Part shown: positions 1 through 11,935 of the stretch, piece after piece
How positions within the stretch are numbered: position 1 is the stretch's first letter
How the letters are laid out: each line of letters begins with the position of its first letter
Origin: Amaurobius ferox
Taxonomy: Eukaryota > Arthropoda > Arachnida > Araneae > Amaurobiidae
DNA length: 64,000 bases
Direction of reading: 5' to 3'
NCBI GenBank assembly: GCA_951213105.1
Contig: OX578134.1
Coordinates: 140,442,116 to 140,506,115, forward strand
The notes under the pieces: generated by a model
What the model saw: the letters and a program-made list of their open reading frames with translations, nothing else
Told to the model about the DNA's origin: nothing
Databases searched by the model: none
Program-made: the position numbers and the translations under genes

Positions 1-1500
1 GATTAAATGTATTACATAAAATTCATGTGTGCCTAATGACTGAAATTTTATGTTACGAACTATAACACAAAAATAAATAATATAAATTAATATTATAAAT
101 AACATATATATGCTAAAGTTTATAGATAGACATAGATTGTATTTGTGACATCAAAGAACTCAGGATACGCCGTCTTGCTTCTACGATGCTGATTGGCTGC
201 CTTTTAACAGGCTTATGCTATGATATTTTTGTTGAAGGCGAGGCCACATTCATAAAGAATATGAAAGTACTTTCATAGCATTTGTCTATTTGAAACAATC
301 ATATATCATCTCAACATATTGAAACATATCTAACATATTGAAACAATCATATATCATCTTAACATATTTCATCTCAAAATTACGTTATCAAGATAAGACC
401 AGTTTGTCATCACAAGGTCAAGATGTTTCTTTCTAAAATAGATTTATCTAAGCCTCAGACGATTATATCATATTTAAATAGATACATTCTGAATCTATAT
501 ATTCATTTAAGTCGAATATAAACATATAAGGAGGCATTGGGAATTCTAATCCCTATGCTATAATTAGGGACAGAATTTATCAAAATTGTAAGGATGTCTT
601 TATTTGAAATTTACGAGTAACCATTAACTCTGGCATCGAAACTTCATAATTAAGTAACTTTCGAGCACTTGGCAAGGAAATTCAAAAGTGTTAGATATTA
701 GAAGATTTGGGTGTATTCTGAAAATTACTTTAAACCTTCGACATTATCAGCAGAAACGGAGTATCATCATCTTGAATACTTCAGTGTAAGACGATTTTCT
801 TTGAAACTCATTTAAGTACTATTAAAGTGGAGTAATTAGCAGAAGCAATACTTAAGTACTTGAAATTTACTTTTTGGAACTTAATAGTTTTTGGATTGAG
901 TAATTTCTCAATTTATATTCAGTTTAGCAAGTGATATGATAAAATCAGCGTCATAATTTATTTATTTATTTATTTATTTTGTTAATATGTGTAATTTAAC
1001 ATTTATATTGTAACAATATAAATTTAGATTTAAGAACAAGCATTGGTAGGTAAATTTTATAGTCACTATGAATACACCCCTTAAAACATTCTGTAAGGCA
1101 TTGATTACGAGAACAGCCCCCCCCCCCCCAGAAAAAAAAAATAAAATAAAATAAATGAAAAACCGAACATCGCTCATTATTTCTCTCTCCGAGCTTTACA
1201 GTTAAACAAAAAGTATCTTTAGACTCGAAATAGTATCTACTATAAATAAATGTGCATTAATTTCCTTAAAGGTTTGTCTTCATTTTTAACTTGTTTATTA
1301 TGTCCGAAATTTCAAATGGCAACAAATATTTTAGGTCAAGATTTATCATGCTGACATTATTCTAAATATAAATGTGTGTCCAAGTCCGTCCATAATTTCA
1401 GGAGATAGACAGAAAAAATATTTTGGGGCAGTCTTTATTTAGATTAGTAAAATGAAGGTCGTGCATACTCTGCAATTTTACATGTTTACTTCCAACATAT
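1..1500. other. AT-rich DNA without a recognised gene
   Basis: No coding region is recognised. A 29-bp direct repeat occurs at 291-319 and 339-367 (starts TGAAACAATCATATATC). A (TTTA)n run lies at about 957-980, and a C10 run followed by an A9 run at about 1118-1139. Short open frames here have no recognisable domain. Confidence 0.6.
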
Positions 1501-2995
1501 TTACTTCCCATATATACGTATTATAAAGTAGAAGGAAAGTATTATGACGGGGTCGAAAATTCGAAATCGAGTTTTCGACGGGAGAGCACGATTTAGCATC
1601 CCTGAACAAGAATCAAATGTTTTGGAGATGATGCATGTGTGTGTGTGTGTGTGTGTGTAAGTGGGTAAGTGTGTGTGTGTGTTTGTTTGTGTGTCAGTGT
1701 CAGTGAGTCTCTGGAGACGATATCTCACGAACGAATAGAGCGATTCGAACGAAATTTGTCACCAAAATTACAATCCGTGAATACTGGAAGCCTATATTTC
1801 TCATACGCAATCGGACCTTTAGAACCCTCCTAAATATTTGAGTGAAATTTTGAAAACATCATAAAAAACCCAAAATCTTTAATAAAGTTAGGTAAATAGT
1901 CATTTCTTAATGTAATTTTTCATTAGAAAACGATTGGCACAAACTATAGAATGCCAGTATGAACCGTTCTAGAGATTTGCTCATTTTTCAAGTAAATTTA
2001 TCAAAAAATTCCATAAAATAAAAAACAAAGTATTAATTATTGTGAAATATGTTCACTTTTCATATGTAACATCATGCAATTAATTTGGTGACATCATTCT
2101 CGTGTATCTAGCTTGTTCGAGTCATGATAAAATGTATTTTGTGTAATAATGTTTTATTTAGACCCCAATAAATAGTCATTTATCTGAGTTAAGAATAACT
2201 TATTTCTCCATCTATAACACTTAGCGAGATTTTGGAGAATGTTGCCAACTTAACGACGTTTTCAAATATTGCTAATTTAACGAAAATGTCGCCAAATTGA
2301 TAAAAAAATACGCTAAATCAATGAAAATGACGATTAGTTGATGAAAGTTCAATATATTGAAAATAATATAAGTGTAGACTATAAGAATAACCCATCTTTT
2401 GCGCTTGAAGAGAAATTTAGCGGGACATCGCCATTTTGTCGACTATTTTAAATGCTGCCAATGCGACAAAAATGGCGCCAAATTGATAAAAAGGACTCCA
2501 AATGGGAAATGATGTTTGGCAAATTCGTATATCCGTTATATGATGGACATACATTCTATTATATAAAAAATGATATTCTCCCAGTTTGTCTGTAACACTT
2601 AGTGACGATTTAATGAATATGGAGATACTTTGTTAAATTATTCGCCAATGGCGATATTTTGCCCCAGATTGACAAAAATATAGTCAAAATAGCAAAAATG
2701 GCGCTAAATTAATGAAAATGACACCGAATTGATGAATTAATTATTAAAATATTTTATATGGACTATATCACTTATTGCAGATGCTATCAATGTTGATAAT
2801 TGTTTATTTAGAGTTTCGCGGAATAATATAAGTTAATTGGATATTTTGAAATAGTTTTACATGTTGTGATCCGGAAAAAGTCAAATGTACAATTCAACAG
2901 CACCGTGGATCTTGTACATTATTTTTGACTGTAAAATTAGTAAATGCATGGCATTATATAAGGAAACTTATGTGCTGCTCACATCAGCTTTTTTA
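1501..2995 (-). mobile_element. Family A repeat, diverged long copy (A1)
   Basis: The palindromic end (CTTTC-type arms, degraded) is at 1501-1540, followed by the conserved block GACGGGGTCGAAAATTCG, a (GT)n tract at 1635-1685, the ACGATATCTCACGAACGAAT core and the GGCGA-rich region. The far end at 2960-2995 reads ATAAGGAAACTTATG, then the complement of the TCTGATG terminus as CACATCAGC. At about 1.5 kb it is longer than the 0.9-1.0 kb of the other copies, because the region around 2200-2400 (cell-like module with AACACTTAGCGAG) is echoed at 2580-2740 (AACACTTAGTGACG). It has the most mismatches of the full copies, so it is probably the oldest. Class is inferred, see the findings on family A. 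Confidence 0.8.
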
Positions 2996-4175
2996 TTTTG
3001 TTGATATATTACATTATTTACAAAAAATCGCATCAAAATGATAGGGTCCGGAGACCTTGACTTTTAGCCGCAGCATCATTTTTATTAAAGTTGAATGATG
3101 TCAAAAAATTAGCACCAGCCACCAATAATTTTCCTGAAGTAGTTGAGTGAAAATCATTGTCATTTTATTTGAATTGTCCAAAAACATATTTTCAATTTCA
3201 ACTCAGGATAACTTAATTAGGAATTCTATAATGTTACTTTGACTATCAGCTTTTATAGCTCGAAAATACATGACGCATTAAAACATTAAATGACATTAAC
3301 ACATCTTTTTTTATATTTTGCTTGTTATATAATTTGTTTAAATTTTATTACCTAAAAGACAGAACTTAAAATAGTTTCAAATATATACCGAAATGTTCAA
3401 TACTATTTAATTTAATACTACCTATTATTATCTCTAATGTAAATCATATGATACATTACTACTTAAACTATACATATGTTAAAATAAAGACACTTTGTGA
3501 CTACTTAAAACCAAAAAAATATTTTTATCTGTTCTCGCAAATAAAAATTATTTTTTTTTTCGAAATTCCATTGCAATGTCTAAGCAGCGAAATAAATACG
3601 TAAGATGATTTTTCCTAAACTATGTAAATAATGAATACATAAGGAAATTTATTCAGAAGATTTTCACTTAATAATGCTGTACGATAATTACTAAGAATTA
3701 TAGCTTTAAATCGAATTTGATAACTGCAATTTCGGATAACCATGGTTGCGTAATGATGGAAATCTTAATGGAATTATTATTCAGTATATGAAATTTGGTA
3801 AAGAGAATTAAACGAATTTGAAACTGTGGAAAGGGCTTCGGAAATAGAATTGGTTACTGGAAATGAAGTTATAAGAGATTTATTTTCACAAATAAAGTTC
3901 TATTAAATTTATTCAAACAGGTTTCATCAAAGGTTTCATCACAGGTATCATCAAAGGTTTCTACACACAGAGGAATTAGTTGAAACTGGTAGATTTAGTG
4001 GCAATAACCTTCAAAACATACAAAATGATTTCACAAAAATATAGATTAATATATTATCACCAAAGAGTATTTAGTGCTGGAGGAAACAAGACGCACAAAA
4101 CTTTGATGCCCAAGATTCAAACTTCTAATGTCCTTTTCAATTAATATAGCTGCATTCAATGGCATTGAATCGTAA
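2996..4175. other. AT-rich DNA, no gene seen
   Basis: Nothing coding is recognised. At 3918-3965 the motif GGTTTCATCA recurs about four times with small changes, a local slippage-type repeat. Confidence 0.6.
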
Positions 4176-4245
4176 ATAACTTGATAAACAAATAAACTTG
4201 ATAAACAAATAAACTTGATAAATAACTTGATAATCGTAAATAACA
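4176..4245. repeat. 17-bp minisatellite, about 4 units
   Basis: Repeats of AACTTGATAAACAAATA follow each other with minor truncation. The stretch is wholly explained by local duplication; the minus-strand open frame across it is not considered a gene. Confidence 0.7.
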
Positions 4246-4380
4246 TTGAATAGTAAGTTTGATATGTGATTGATGAGCAGACTAGGGATCAGTTTTCTAT
4301 TCAATTTATTTTATTTTTGTAGTTGATGCTGTTATGCTGTCTTCAGATCCTTTGGTTTTTCTTCTTGTATACAATTTTTA

Positions 4381-4523
4381 TGCTGCTAATAGAATGTGAT
4401 TAAATAAATACTAGTTTATTTTTTTTAATTGAGATAGTATACGTTTAATATATATATATATGCTGCTAAAAGAATCTGGTTAAATAAATATCAAGTTATT
4501 TTTTTTAATTAAGATAGTATAAG

Positions 4524-4554
<31 letters not shown>
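4381..4554. repeat. 80-bp tandem duplication with (AT)n tails
   Basis: A unit starting TGCTGCTAATAGAATGTG at 4381 is repeated at 4461 (TGCTGCTAAAAGAATCTG). Each copy ends in an (AT)n tract, the second about 26 bp long (4529-4554). A tail-plus-body duplication of this type suggests unequal exchange or slippage between AT tracts. Confidence 0.75.
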
Positions 4555-4591
4555 GGTCTGAAGCGGGAAATCTAAGCATCGAACGGTCATG

Positions 4592-4903
4592 TATGTGTAC
4601 TAATTCCCCCGTGGTAAAGCGCATGGGGGAATGCGCTTTACCACGGGGGGGAATGCGCTTTACCACACTTATGTGTACTAATTCCCCCGTGGCGCCTACG
4701 CACCACGTCCACAAGACCCCTAGTGTGTTTCATGGCGAAGAGGCAGCTTCACTTTTATAGAAGCCCCCCCGAAGGGTGGAAGTCTGACTTGGCTTCGACA
4801 TGACAACATCCATGCCCGCTGACGGGATTCGAACCCGCAACCCGGCTATTCAGCGATCAGTCGGAAACGCATGCCCCTGACTGCTCGACCACCGGATCGG
4901 CTC
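4592..4903 (-). mobile_element. tRNA-derived SINE with 11-bp target duplication
   Basis: The element is flanked by exact copies of GAACGGTCATG at 4581-4591 and 4904-4914, which is a target-site duplication. Read on the minus strand, the head contains an A-box-like TGGTCGAGCAGTCAGGGG and a B-box-like GGGTTCGAATCCCG, the two internal RNA polymerase III promoter boxes of tRNA genes, so the head is tRNA-derived. Length is 312 bp and it is GC-rich compared with its surroundings. The 3' part contains GTGGTAAAGCGCATTCCCCC twice directly and once inverted. It has no protein; mobilisation would need LINE machinery in trans, which is general knowledge of SINEs. The exact duplication suggests a fairly recent insertion. 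Confidence 0.88.
4606..4649. repeat. Perfect 19-bp hairpin in the SINE tail
   Basis: Arms at 4606-4624 (CCCCCGTGGTAAAGCGCAT) and 4631-4649 are exact reverse complements with a 6-nt loop. A further direct copy of ATGCGCTTTACCAC follows at 4653-4666. Confidence 0.92.
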
Positions 4904-4914
4904 GAACGGTCATG

Positions 4915-5600
4915 ATATAGGCAGGCGCGTCATGACCTAGTAAGGTGTACCACAGGGATACATTTTTTAAATTCTAAAAAGTTTTTCAGTTATTTTCTAT
5001 TTTAGCACTTTCACATAAGTCTGTTCCTTAGTGACCGAAAATATTATCACAGAGTTAACATCTTAATACCATCGAAATCTCAAAGAAAGTTCTTTCCAAC
5101 AATGTTTGAACCGAATCCATAGAACGATTCGTTCATATGTTTTTTTTAAATATACATCGAAATTTGCATTTTATACCTCATCTGATATACATATCGTGGA
5201 ATCTGAGAAAGTAAGATTAGCACAATTCTACAATTTGGCTAAATGTTCTGTAGATATCTTAGTATTCTAATGAAAAGTTTTCGATTTCATAAGTAATTTT
5301 AGTCCTGATATATTATGTGACTGCATTAAGTATATTATGTGATTGCATTAAGTGATCGGAAAGCCACAAAAAGTCCCCTTGCTATCCATGGATTCGACCT
5401 TTTAACAGGTAGATTTTACTGATCATGCTCGCCTGGGATTTAATAAATCTTCATTGCTCAGCGCTATCAACTTGTCCACCGTTTTAAGTTTTTTTTCAGC
5501 AAGGATAAAATAAAAAAATGCACATCTTTCTATGATCTTCACATTTTTGAAGCCTTCCATATTCAGAAAAATTCTAGCAATTTAGTTAATGACTTGATCA
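4915..5600. other. AT-rich DNA, no gene seen
   Basis: No domain, repeat or structural RNA is recognised. The motif ATATTATGTGATTGCATTAAGT is partly duplicated near 5318-5352. Confidence 0.55.
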
Positions 5601-6052
5601 GTACTCCATTTCTGTCCGCTATCTGGCGGAGTGCTCTATAAATTTTTCCACTTTCTTCGTTCTCTTCCTTTGGAGCTCTGTTGTTTTAACCTAATTTATT
5701 TTTTGTCTTGTTGGGTCTATTCTTGTTGGAACTTGACTCGTCTTGTCGGGATGTTATTGTTGTGAAATGGAGCACACTAATCTTGTGTGCTACTTTGCGT
5801 TTCGGATTGGCTGGATTGTTCTTCATGCTGCTTTCCGATTGGCTCTCTCTTAATCCAGATCTTGGGTGTATGACCCCCTGTTTCTTCCTTTTGCTCTCCT
5901 TCATCTTTTGGATTTCTGATTTGTTGGTTTTCTGTATGCTGTATTATTGTGTATGCTGTGTAAGTTGTATGCTGTATTATTGTGTTATTTGTGCTTATAC
6001 GTTGCTTACTATTGCCAATTACCCTTTTAAAATGTTTTTCTCCCAACTGTAA
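5601..6052. other. GC-richer stretch of unknown nature, open on both strands
   Basis: An open frame of 114 codons on the plus strand (5708-6052) would give a hydrophobic, Leu/Cys-rich chain, while the minus strand is open for 89 and 72 codons and would give charged, Gln/Lys/Glu-rich chains that look like disordered LINE ORF1 or gag sequence. A TATAAAT sits at about 5637, about 70 bp before the plus frame, and the flanking motif TCCGCTATCTGGCGGA is a short hairpin. A roughly 20-bp sequence, TGTATGCTGTATTATTGTG, is duplicated at 5934 and 5968. None of the products is recognised; either this is a decayed retroelement or the frames are chance. Confidence 0.25.
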
Positions 6053-6189
6053 TGATAAAAGTGTACAAATTTTAAAATCTCATTTTATTTTGGAATTTTG
6101 GATAAAAATTTTATAATTCATGAGACAGGGAGGCATTTATGCAGTTTTAATTTTACGAATATATATATGATATATACTGCGAAATAAAA

Positions 6190-6965
6190 CACAGACTAGT
6201 ATGCGCCATTAAAATTATAGTCCTGACCCGGGAGATCATGACTCTAATAAATGCAGTGCACATAAATTGCAGGTGTGGTTGGGTCAGAAATTACCCTGGG
6301 GCCAAGGCTTAAATCATGCAGATTGGTTAATAAGGTGGCCAATGAAGAATTGTTGCTGAATCACCCCGAGAATCAACCAATAGAGATACGGAGGGCGTAT
6401 CTGGACTTCAGGCGAAATGATGTGGCTACAAGTAGATAAAGTTCATCGTATGGAGTCAATTAAGAATGACCTTGGAAGAGTGTTGTATTAAGAATTTGGA
6501 AGCGATGATATCCTAGAAGGTGTAGTGTTCTTCAACCTGAATCCCGGCTATGACCGTCCGAGAACTTTGTGGCTAGAATGGCAGTCCAAAATGTTCAAGA
6601 ATGTGCGTTAAAAAAATTGGAGACAATGGCCGTCCAAGAGTGTGCAAAGTCAATGGGAGTACAAAATATTCAAGACGACAGAGGTATGTGTAAATCTGCA
6701 TTATAGAATTGGTCAAAAATATTATTTTGATTATAAATCCTGGTCTTACACGTGCAATTTCTCCTCCTTAAGAGTGTATATAAAATTAATGTAAGTTTAA
6801 TCGTAATCATAGTATGTGTAATAATTAATGTTTATTTTAAAATTTAAAATTGTAGAAGTCAATGCGCAGTGTTAATTAATGGTTACATTTTAGGAACTCG
6901 TACAAAGAATTAATAGTGGGTTAATGAGGCAACGATGAAATGTACGAATATACGACTTACGATCA
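6190..6965 (+). other. Spliced-looking remnant, partly shared with 32.3-32.6 kb
   Basis: GC is higher than in neighbouring DNA at 6220-6690. A donor-like AGAG|GTATGTGT lies at about 6681, and an acceptor-like TTACATTTTAG at about 6885-6896. The sequence after the acceptor (AACTCGTACAAAGAATTAA then GTGGGTTAATGAGGCA) closely matches the sequence after TTTTACAG at about 32520-32530 (AACTCGCGCGAAAGATAAT then GGGGGGTTAATAGCGGCA). In both places a GTCCAAGAG motif and a GTATGT donor precede the gap. No long open frame remains. It could be a decayed retroelement or a repeated non-coding transcript. Confidence 0.35.
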
Positions 6966-9194
6966 ATCATAATTAAGAATGATTAATTTAATCCAAATTC
7001 ACTATTATATTTTAAAAGTAACAAAATTGATGTTTCTCTTTTTTATGCACCACAATTCAATTATTTTTGTATATAGTATACTTATTAGTATATAGTATGC
7101 AGTATTAATCATATCGAAAATCACATATCGATTGTAAAAACGTAAACATGCTTGCCAATTTACATCGTCTTAATGAATCTCCAATTTTATCGCACCCAGT
7201 TTAATAGACAGAGCATATATGTCAAGTTAGTACGTTTTAGTATGTTCCAAGAGATTTTATTTAATGGCTTTGTTTGGGAAAAGGAAACCGCCAGAGAAAA
7301 CCAAATTACTTTTGGAGCCTGTGATTAAGATTTCCTAAAGAAATTAATTTCCGTTAGAGTAAAGATAAGATTAAACCAATTCTTTAGATCTGAATACTTT
7401 TTTTGGAATTGGTAATTATGTGAATTAATATATAGGAAATACGGGCTGCATTATTTAATACGATTTAGTTCTATGTATGTTATCTGCTTTCACATATATG
7501 TTTCCAATAAAACGGTATTCCATAGAAGATTGTTTCTTATATGCTATTTTAATTACTCAACTCGACTTGCTCATACCAGAAAATAATTTTAAGGGTTTTT
7601 TTTTAAGGCAAATGATGTAATGGAAAATTTTGACAAAATAAGTATCGTGATTTCATAGGATCACAATTCTAGCATGTTACCCTTTAATTTAAAGAGCATA
7701 AAATGATATTTCGATTTATACCAAGTTTGATAATGCACAAAAAGGGGGGTGGGAGGTAATGGCCCCTCTAGGGGGATTAATGACGTCACGAACACAGAAA
7801 TTGTATCGTGAAACTTTTCACTACACTCCTGGAAACTGTTACATTTAGTGATCATTGAGCCATAAATAATTCATTTTATGCATGATTAGGTCACATTTCG
7901 TCCTATGTTAAAATAATATAAAATTTCGGAGTATTCGCTTGCATTAAAAAGAACTATTTCTAGATCTAGATTTTTCGTTGACAAAGCCGAATATAAAGTT
8001 TGTAAAAATACATTAATATTTGTTGAAGCACGTGCACACAAGAAATCGACCAGAGGAAGATGGACATTATCACAGAAATTTTGAAAATTTTTGTGAAAAC
8101 AATACTTTCTTACTACAACATATAAGAAAGCAAAAATATTTATTATTGAATAGCGTACTTCATAAGAGATTTCATACAACATAATTTATTTAAAATTATA
8201 TAATCTAGCTTTTTATAGTTTTTATACGACTAGTTTTAAAGGTTATATTGCATTTATGATATGACAAATATATGACTTGTAATACAGTAATAATTCTAAG
8301 CAACTTAATAACCTCATAACCATTAATACTAGGTGTTGTATTCTAAACATAATAAACATATCTGTATCTATTAGTTTTAGTGGTTATATTGCAATTATGA
8401 TATAACAAACATACGACTAGATATATCTGGCTGTACCTTCATTATATGAAATTCAATGAAATAATAAAATCGCGGCTATATTTTGCCTTAAAATGCATTC
8501 TATATCATATCCTGCTTTCAAAATTGTCCTTAATCAGTGAAACAATTAATGTAAAACGTTTATGAAGAAATTTGTCTTTTATAGAAAATGATACCATATT
8601 AAAATAAAAAAAAACAAAATATTACACTCTTCTTTGCTTAGCACTTTGCAAAGAATATCTTACACTTAGTCATCGCAGAGATACACTGCAATAAGAGGCA
8701 AAATATATCCCAATACCATTTATTATCTCGATGCAACAATCGGTTAAACTTGATTGAAAAAACATGTGTTCATCTGAAAACCTTGCTATAATAAAACACA
8801 TGGAGCAAGGCTGTGAATGATAAATCAAATACTTCATATTATATCCTGTGGGGCAATCAGATAAAACAAATGATGTAGTATTTCTATCAAAATCAATAGA
8901 ATTACGTACAGTGTTAACAGACACCAGCAATCATTTTTTTAATCACCGCATTTGTTCAGTCGTTATCTTATTCGCAGACACACACAAAAAGCAAATAACA
9001 AAACGTGTAATATGTTGTGAACCGGTTCAAAGACGCTCGAACTGTGTAAATCTGTCGAAACTCTAAATTCATTGACCTCCACACAGTTCGACTCATGTAA
9101 ATTATATAAGTAGTATTATTAACTACTCTTGCTTATCCTAATAATAAAAAGTGTATAGTATATGCTCTCTGTTTAAATGCTTTACTAAGGAATT
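6966..9194. other. AT-rich DNA, no gene seen
   Basis: No recognisable coding domain. The 98-codon minus frame at 7886-8182 and the frames at 8670-9066 give no familiar motif. An 11-bp inverted repeat, TCGAACTGTGT at 9037-9047 and ACACAGTTCGA at 9081-9091, forms a possible hairpin with a 33-nt loop. Confidence 0.55.
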
Positions 9195-9316
9195 TGTAAG
9201 GAGCCTTGCTCTCCCAATCGGGAATCGAACCCTAGATCTGAACTGTCCAGCCGGCGCTCTACCGTTGAGCTACTGGGAAGAAATTGAAAGCACTTATCGT
9301 CGAAGTGGGCCCTGCA
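9195..9316 (-). mobile_element. tRNA-derived SINE, type 1 copy a
   Basis: On the minus strand: a leader GCAGGGCCCACTTCGACGAT, then TTCCCAGTAGCTCAACGG with the A box TAGCTCAACGGTAGAGCG, then the B box GGGTTCGATTCCCG and GAGAGCAAGGCTCC. The tRNA-like part is close to a real tRNA in spacing but the matching leader is shared with copies at 10341, 62852 and 63919, so it is a dispersed element rather than a tRNA gene. No clear target duplication is seen. Confidence 0.75.
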
Positions 9317-9573
9317 TTCTCCACCCTCTAATGTCAGATTGGCGGGCAACTGACAATCTAACTGACCACCTTCTGCTATTTTTACTCCAGTTTAGCCTAC
9401 TGCTACTACTAATTTTTCCCAGGTTAGTATCCTGCATGGTCATTATCCTCTCAATTTGAAGTCGGAGCTCAATCTTCTAGAATCCACGGAATCCGGATAA
9501 GTTTATTTTATCCTATGCCCGTCTCCGAACTCTCAGTCATAAGTCGACGAGCAGCCCAATACAAAGTAGAACG

Positions 9574-10300
9574 CTAAAAATAGTCACTAAAAGCCCTGTC
9601 AGCAACACATAAAGGAAAACAGTCAAGAACAGCAGGGCAAATTTTGAGGTGCTCTCCAGTCATGGGAACGCCATGGTCGCAAAGAGGGTAGACATCTGTA
9701 TCTGTCAGTCCCATTCGATACAGGTGACTCTCTAAGTAATCATGACCAATCAATAGTAAGTCTAAAGCAAGCCACGCCAACTGCTCTATGCAAGTAACTG
9801 GGTATTCTTGCTGACTTATTTAACAGGGAGTTCCACTTTTTCCCAGAAGCTCTCTCCCTGTACAGACTAAAACGGTTAGTTTTAATAGAGAAGGATATAT
9901 ATCGTTTTATATGCCACACAGGCAAGGGAGGATCCGGTTGCATCATTTGAGATCCATACTTAGCCAATAAATATGTCCGCTCATATCCAAATATCCCGCA
10001 GTGCCTTGGAATCCACTGCAGAGCAATGTGGTTTTTGATGTTCAGCAGCTTATCTATTTTTTCCACACAATTCATGGTAATCTCACATTCCCAGAGATTG
10101 AAAGTTGTTAAGGTCATAATTGTCGCCCTGGAATCAACAAAAAGGGCGATATTTTCCTTTTCACACTGCTCCATCTTGTCTAAGGCTAGAGAAATGGCGG
10201 CTATTTCGCCATCAAAGTTGTCAAAGTGTTTTCCAACGGCGCAAGCCAATGTAAGGTTTATAGGATAGGTCGTACTAGGGTCACTTTAAACCTCCGATAT
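9574..10300 (-). pseudogene. RNase H domain remnant of a non-LTR retrotransposon
   Basis: The minus strand encodes an RNase H-like region: FDGEIAAISLALDKM, then FVDSRATIMTL, then QWIPRHCGIFGYE, the order expected for the C-terminal RNase H of I/Jockey-type LINE polyproteins. Upstream in frame it reads DPSTTYPINLTLA, the usual lead-in. The last acidic position of the family motif (Asp in ExAD) is replaced in the sequence GYERTYLL. Near 9750 the frame breaks: the first frame ends in a stop after CFRLTIDWS, while the homologous continuation GHDYLESHLYRMGL and the Cys-His-like tail CDHGVPMTGEHLKICPA run in another frame to 9574. No reverse transcriptase or endonuclease part is present. It is a decayed fragment. 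It lies between two SINE copies in the same orientation. Confidence 0.85.
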
Positions 10301-10340
10301 CTTAGCGCTGATCTACAGGATTGGTTTGTTCAGGCGCTAT

Positions 10341-10466
10341 TGTAAAGAGTCTTGCTTCCCCACCCGGAAATCGAACCCTTGAATTCCGAACTGGTCAGCC
10401 GACGCTGTACCGTTGAGCTACTGGGAACGAAATCGTAAGCTCTTATCATCGAAGTAGACTCTGCAG
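10341..10466 (-). mobile_element. tRNA-derived SINE, type 1 copy b
   Basis: On the minus strand: leader GCAGAGTCTACTTCGATGAT, then GTTCCCAGTAGCTCAACGG, a B box GGGTTCGATTTCCGG and GGGAAGCAAGACTC. It has the same structure as the copy at 9195-9316 and lies 1.1 kb from it on the same strand, flanking the LINE RNase H remnant. Confidence 0.75.
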
Positions 10467-11070
10467 CTTAAAAACACCACATTTATGCATATCGAAAAAG
10501 TAAAAATTGCAGCACATCTGTATAAATTATGCTTCATTTTAAAATATATTGTTTTACTTTCTCTACAATGCAGGTATAAGTATAGAAATCGTGTCTAAAA
10601 TAATAACTCGATTTTTCGACTGTTCTACACGTTTTGGGCCTCTAGAACACGGAAAGACTATTTAAAGAGTGACGCCTGCGTATGTGTGTGAGTCACTTGG
10701 GATTTACGTTAATTACAAAAATGTCAAAATCTAAAAAGCTACGCATGCTCAAATGTATCAATAAATTTCTTATTGTATGTGTAATTTTTTACGACGAAAT
10801 GAATAATACAAACCTCATAACTCTAGACCTAAAAATTCTCGAAATAGTTTAGTTTTGTCGTATTTTTGCAACATCGCTTTTTACAATACACTCAGTCACC
10901 AAATGAAAACGAAAAATTAAATAGAACCTGAAAATCCAGTGGAACATCAAATAATTATCCGCATTATTTTGCGAAAATAAACTCCATTTAATGGATTATA
11001 AATGAAAGAACGCAAAAATAAGTTTGAGTCTGCTGATAAAAATGTGTGATGCTTACTCACAACATATTTT
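10467..11070. other. AT-rich DNA, no gene seen
   Basis: No coding or repeat structure is recognised beyond the start of the next family A copy. Confidence 0.55.
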
Positions 11071-11935
11071 TACTTTCCTTATATACTTAATGTATAAGGA
11101 AAGTATTGTGACGGGATCGAAAATTCGAATTCGACTTTTCGACAAGAGAGCACGTTTCAAGCATCCCTGATCAAGAATCAAAAACTTTTGAGGAGATGTC
11201 TGTGTGTGTGTGTGTGAAAGTATGTGTGTGTGTGTGTGTGTGTGAGATTGTGGAGACGACATCTCACGTACGAATAGAGAGATTCGATAGAAATTTGGTA
11301 CAAAAATCACAATCCGTTAATACTGGAAGCCTATTGTTTTTAAACGCAATCGAATGTTCAGAACCCCCCCTAAATTTTAGAGTGAAATTTTGAAAAAATC
11401 ATTAAAAAATCAAAACCTTTAATAAAGTTACGCAAATAGACATTTCTTATGTAATTTTTCCTTAGAAAACGATTGACATAAACTTTAAAACGCTAGCATC
11501 AAACGTTCTCGAGATATTGCACATTTTTCAAATAAATTTATAAAAAAATCCCATAAATAAAAAAAAATATAATAACTGTTGAGTAACATGTTCACTTTTC
11601 ATATGTAATGTCATGCGATAAATTTGGTGACATCATTTTCATGGATCTAGCTCGTTCTATTCATAAGATACTTTGATTAATACATTTGTATTTCAACGCC
11701 AATAGTCATTTATCTGCTGTAAGAATAACTTATTTCTCCGTCCATAACGCTTGGCGAGATTTTGGCGACGAATTTGGCGGAATGTCGCTAACTTGACGAC
11801 TTTTTAAATGTTGCCAAATGAACGAAAATTTCGCCAAATGGATATGACGCTAAATCGATGAAAATGACAACTAATTAACGAAAATTCAATATCTTGGACA
11901 GAATATAAGTATCTACTATCACAATAACCTATTTT
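11071..11935 (-). mobile_element. Family A repeat (A2), missing its TCTGATG terminus
   Basis: The terminal palindrome (TACTTTCCTTATATACTTAATGTATAAGGAAAGTA region) is at 11071-11106, then the conserved GACGGGATCGAAAATTCG, (GT)n at 11200-11243, the core ACGACATCTCACGTACGAAT, and the GGCGA region at about 11750-11850. The copy stops at AATAACCTATTTTT, where the hairpin of the next copy starts. The last ~75 bp including the ATAAGGAAAGTCATG and CACATCAGA end are absent. Confidence 0.88.

Noticed and set aside
4505..4714. 69-codon minus-strand frame with repeated GELVHI
   Set aside because: It is read-through of the SINE tail; the repeated peptide reflects repeated DNA.
5708..6052. Hydrophobic 114-residue membrane protein gene
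   Set aside because: Both strands are open, there is no recognised domain, and the Leu/Cys/Tyr bias follows from T-rich DNA with a short duplication. Kept only as an unassigned stretch.
9195..9290. Functional tRNA gene
   Set aside because: A and B boxes are present, but the acceptor stem does not close well and the same sequence with the same leader is dispersed at four places, so it is a SINE.
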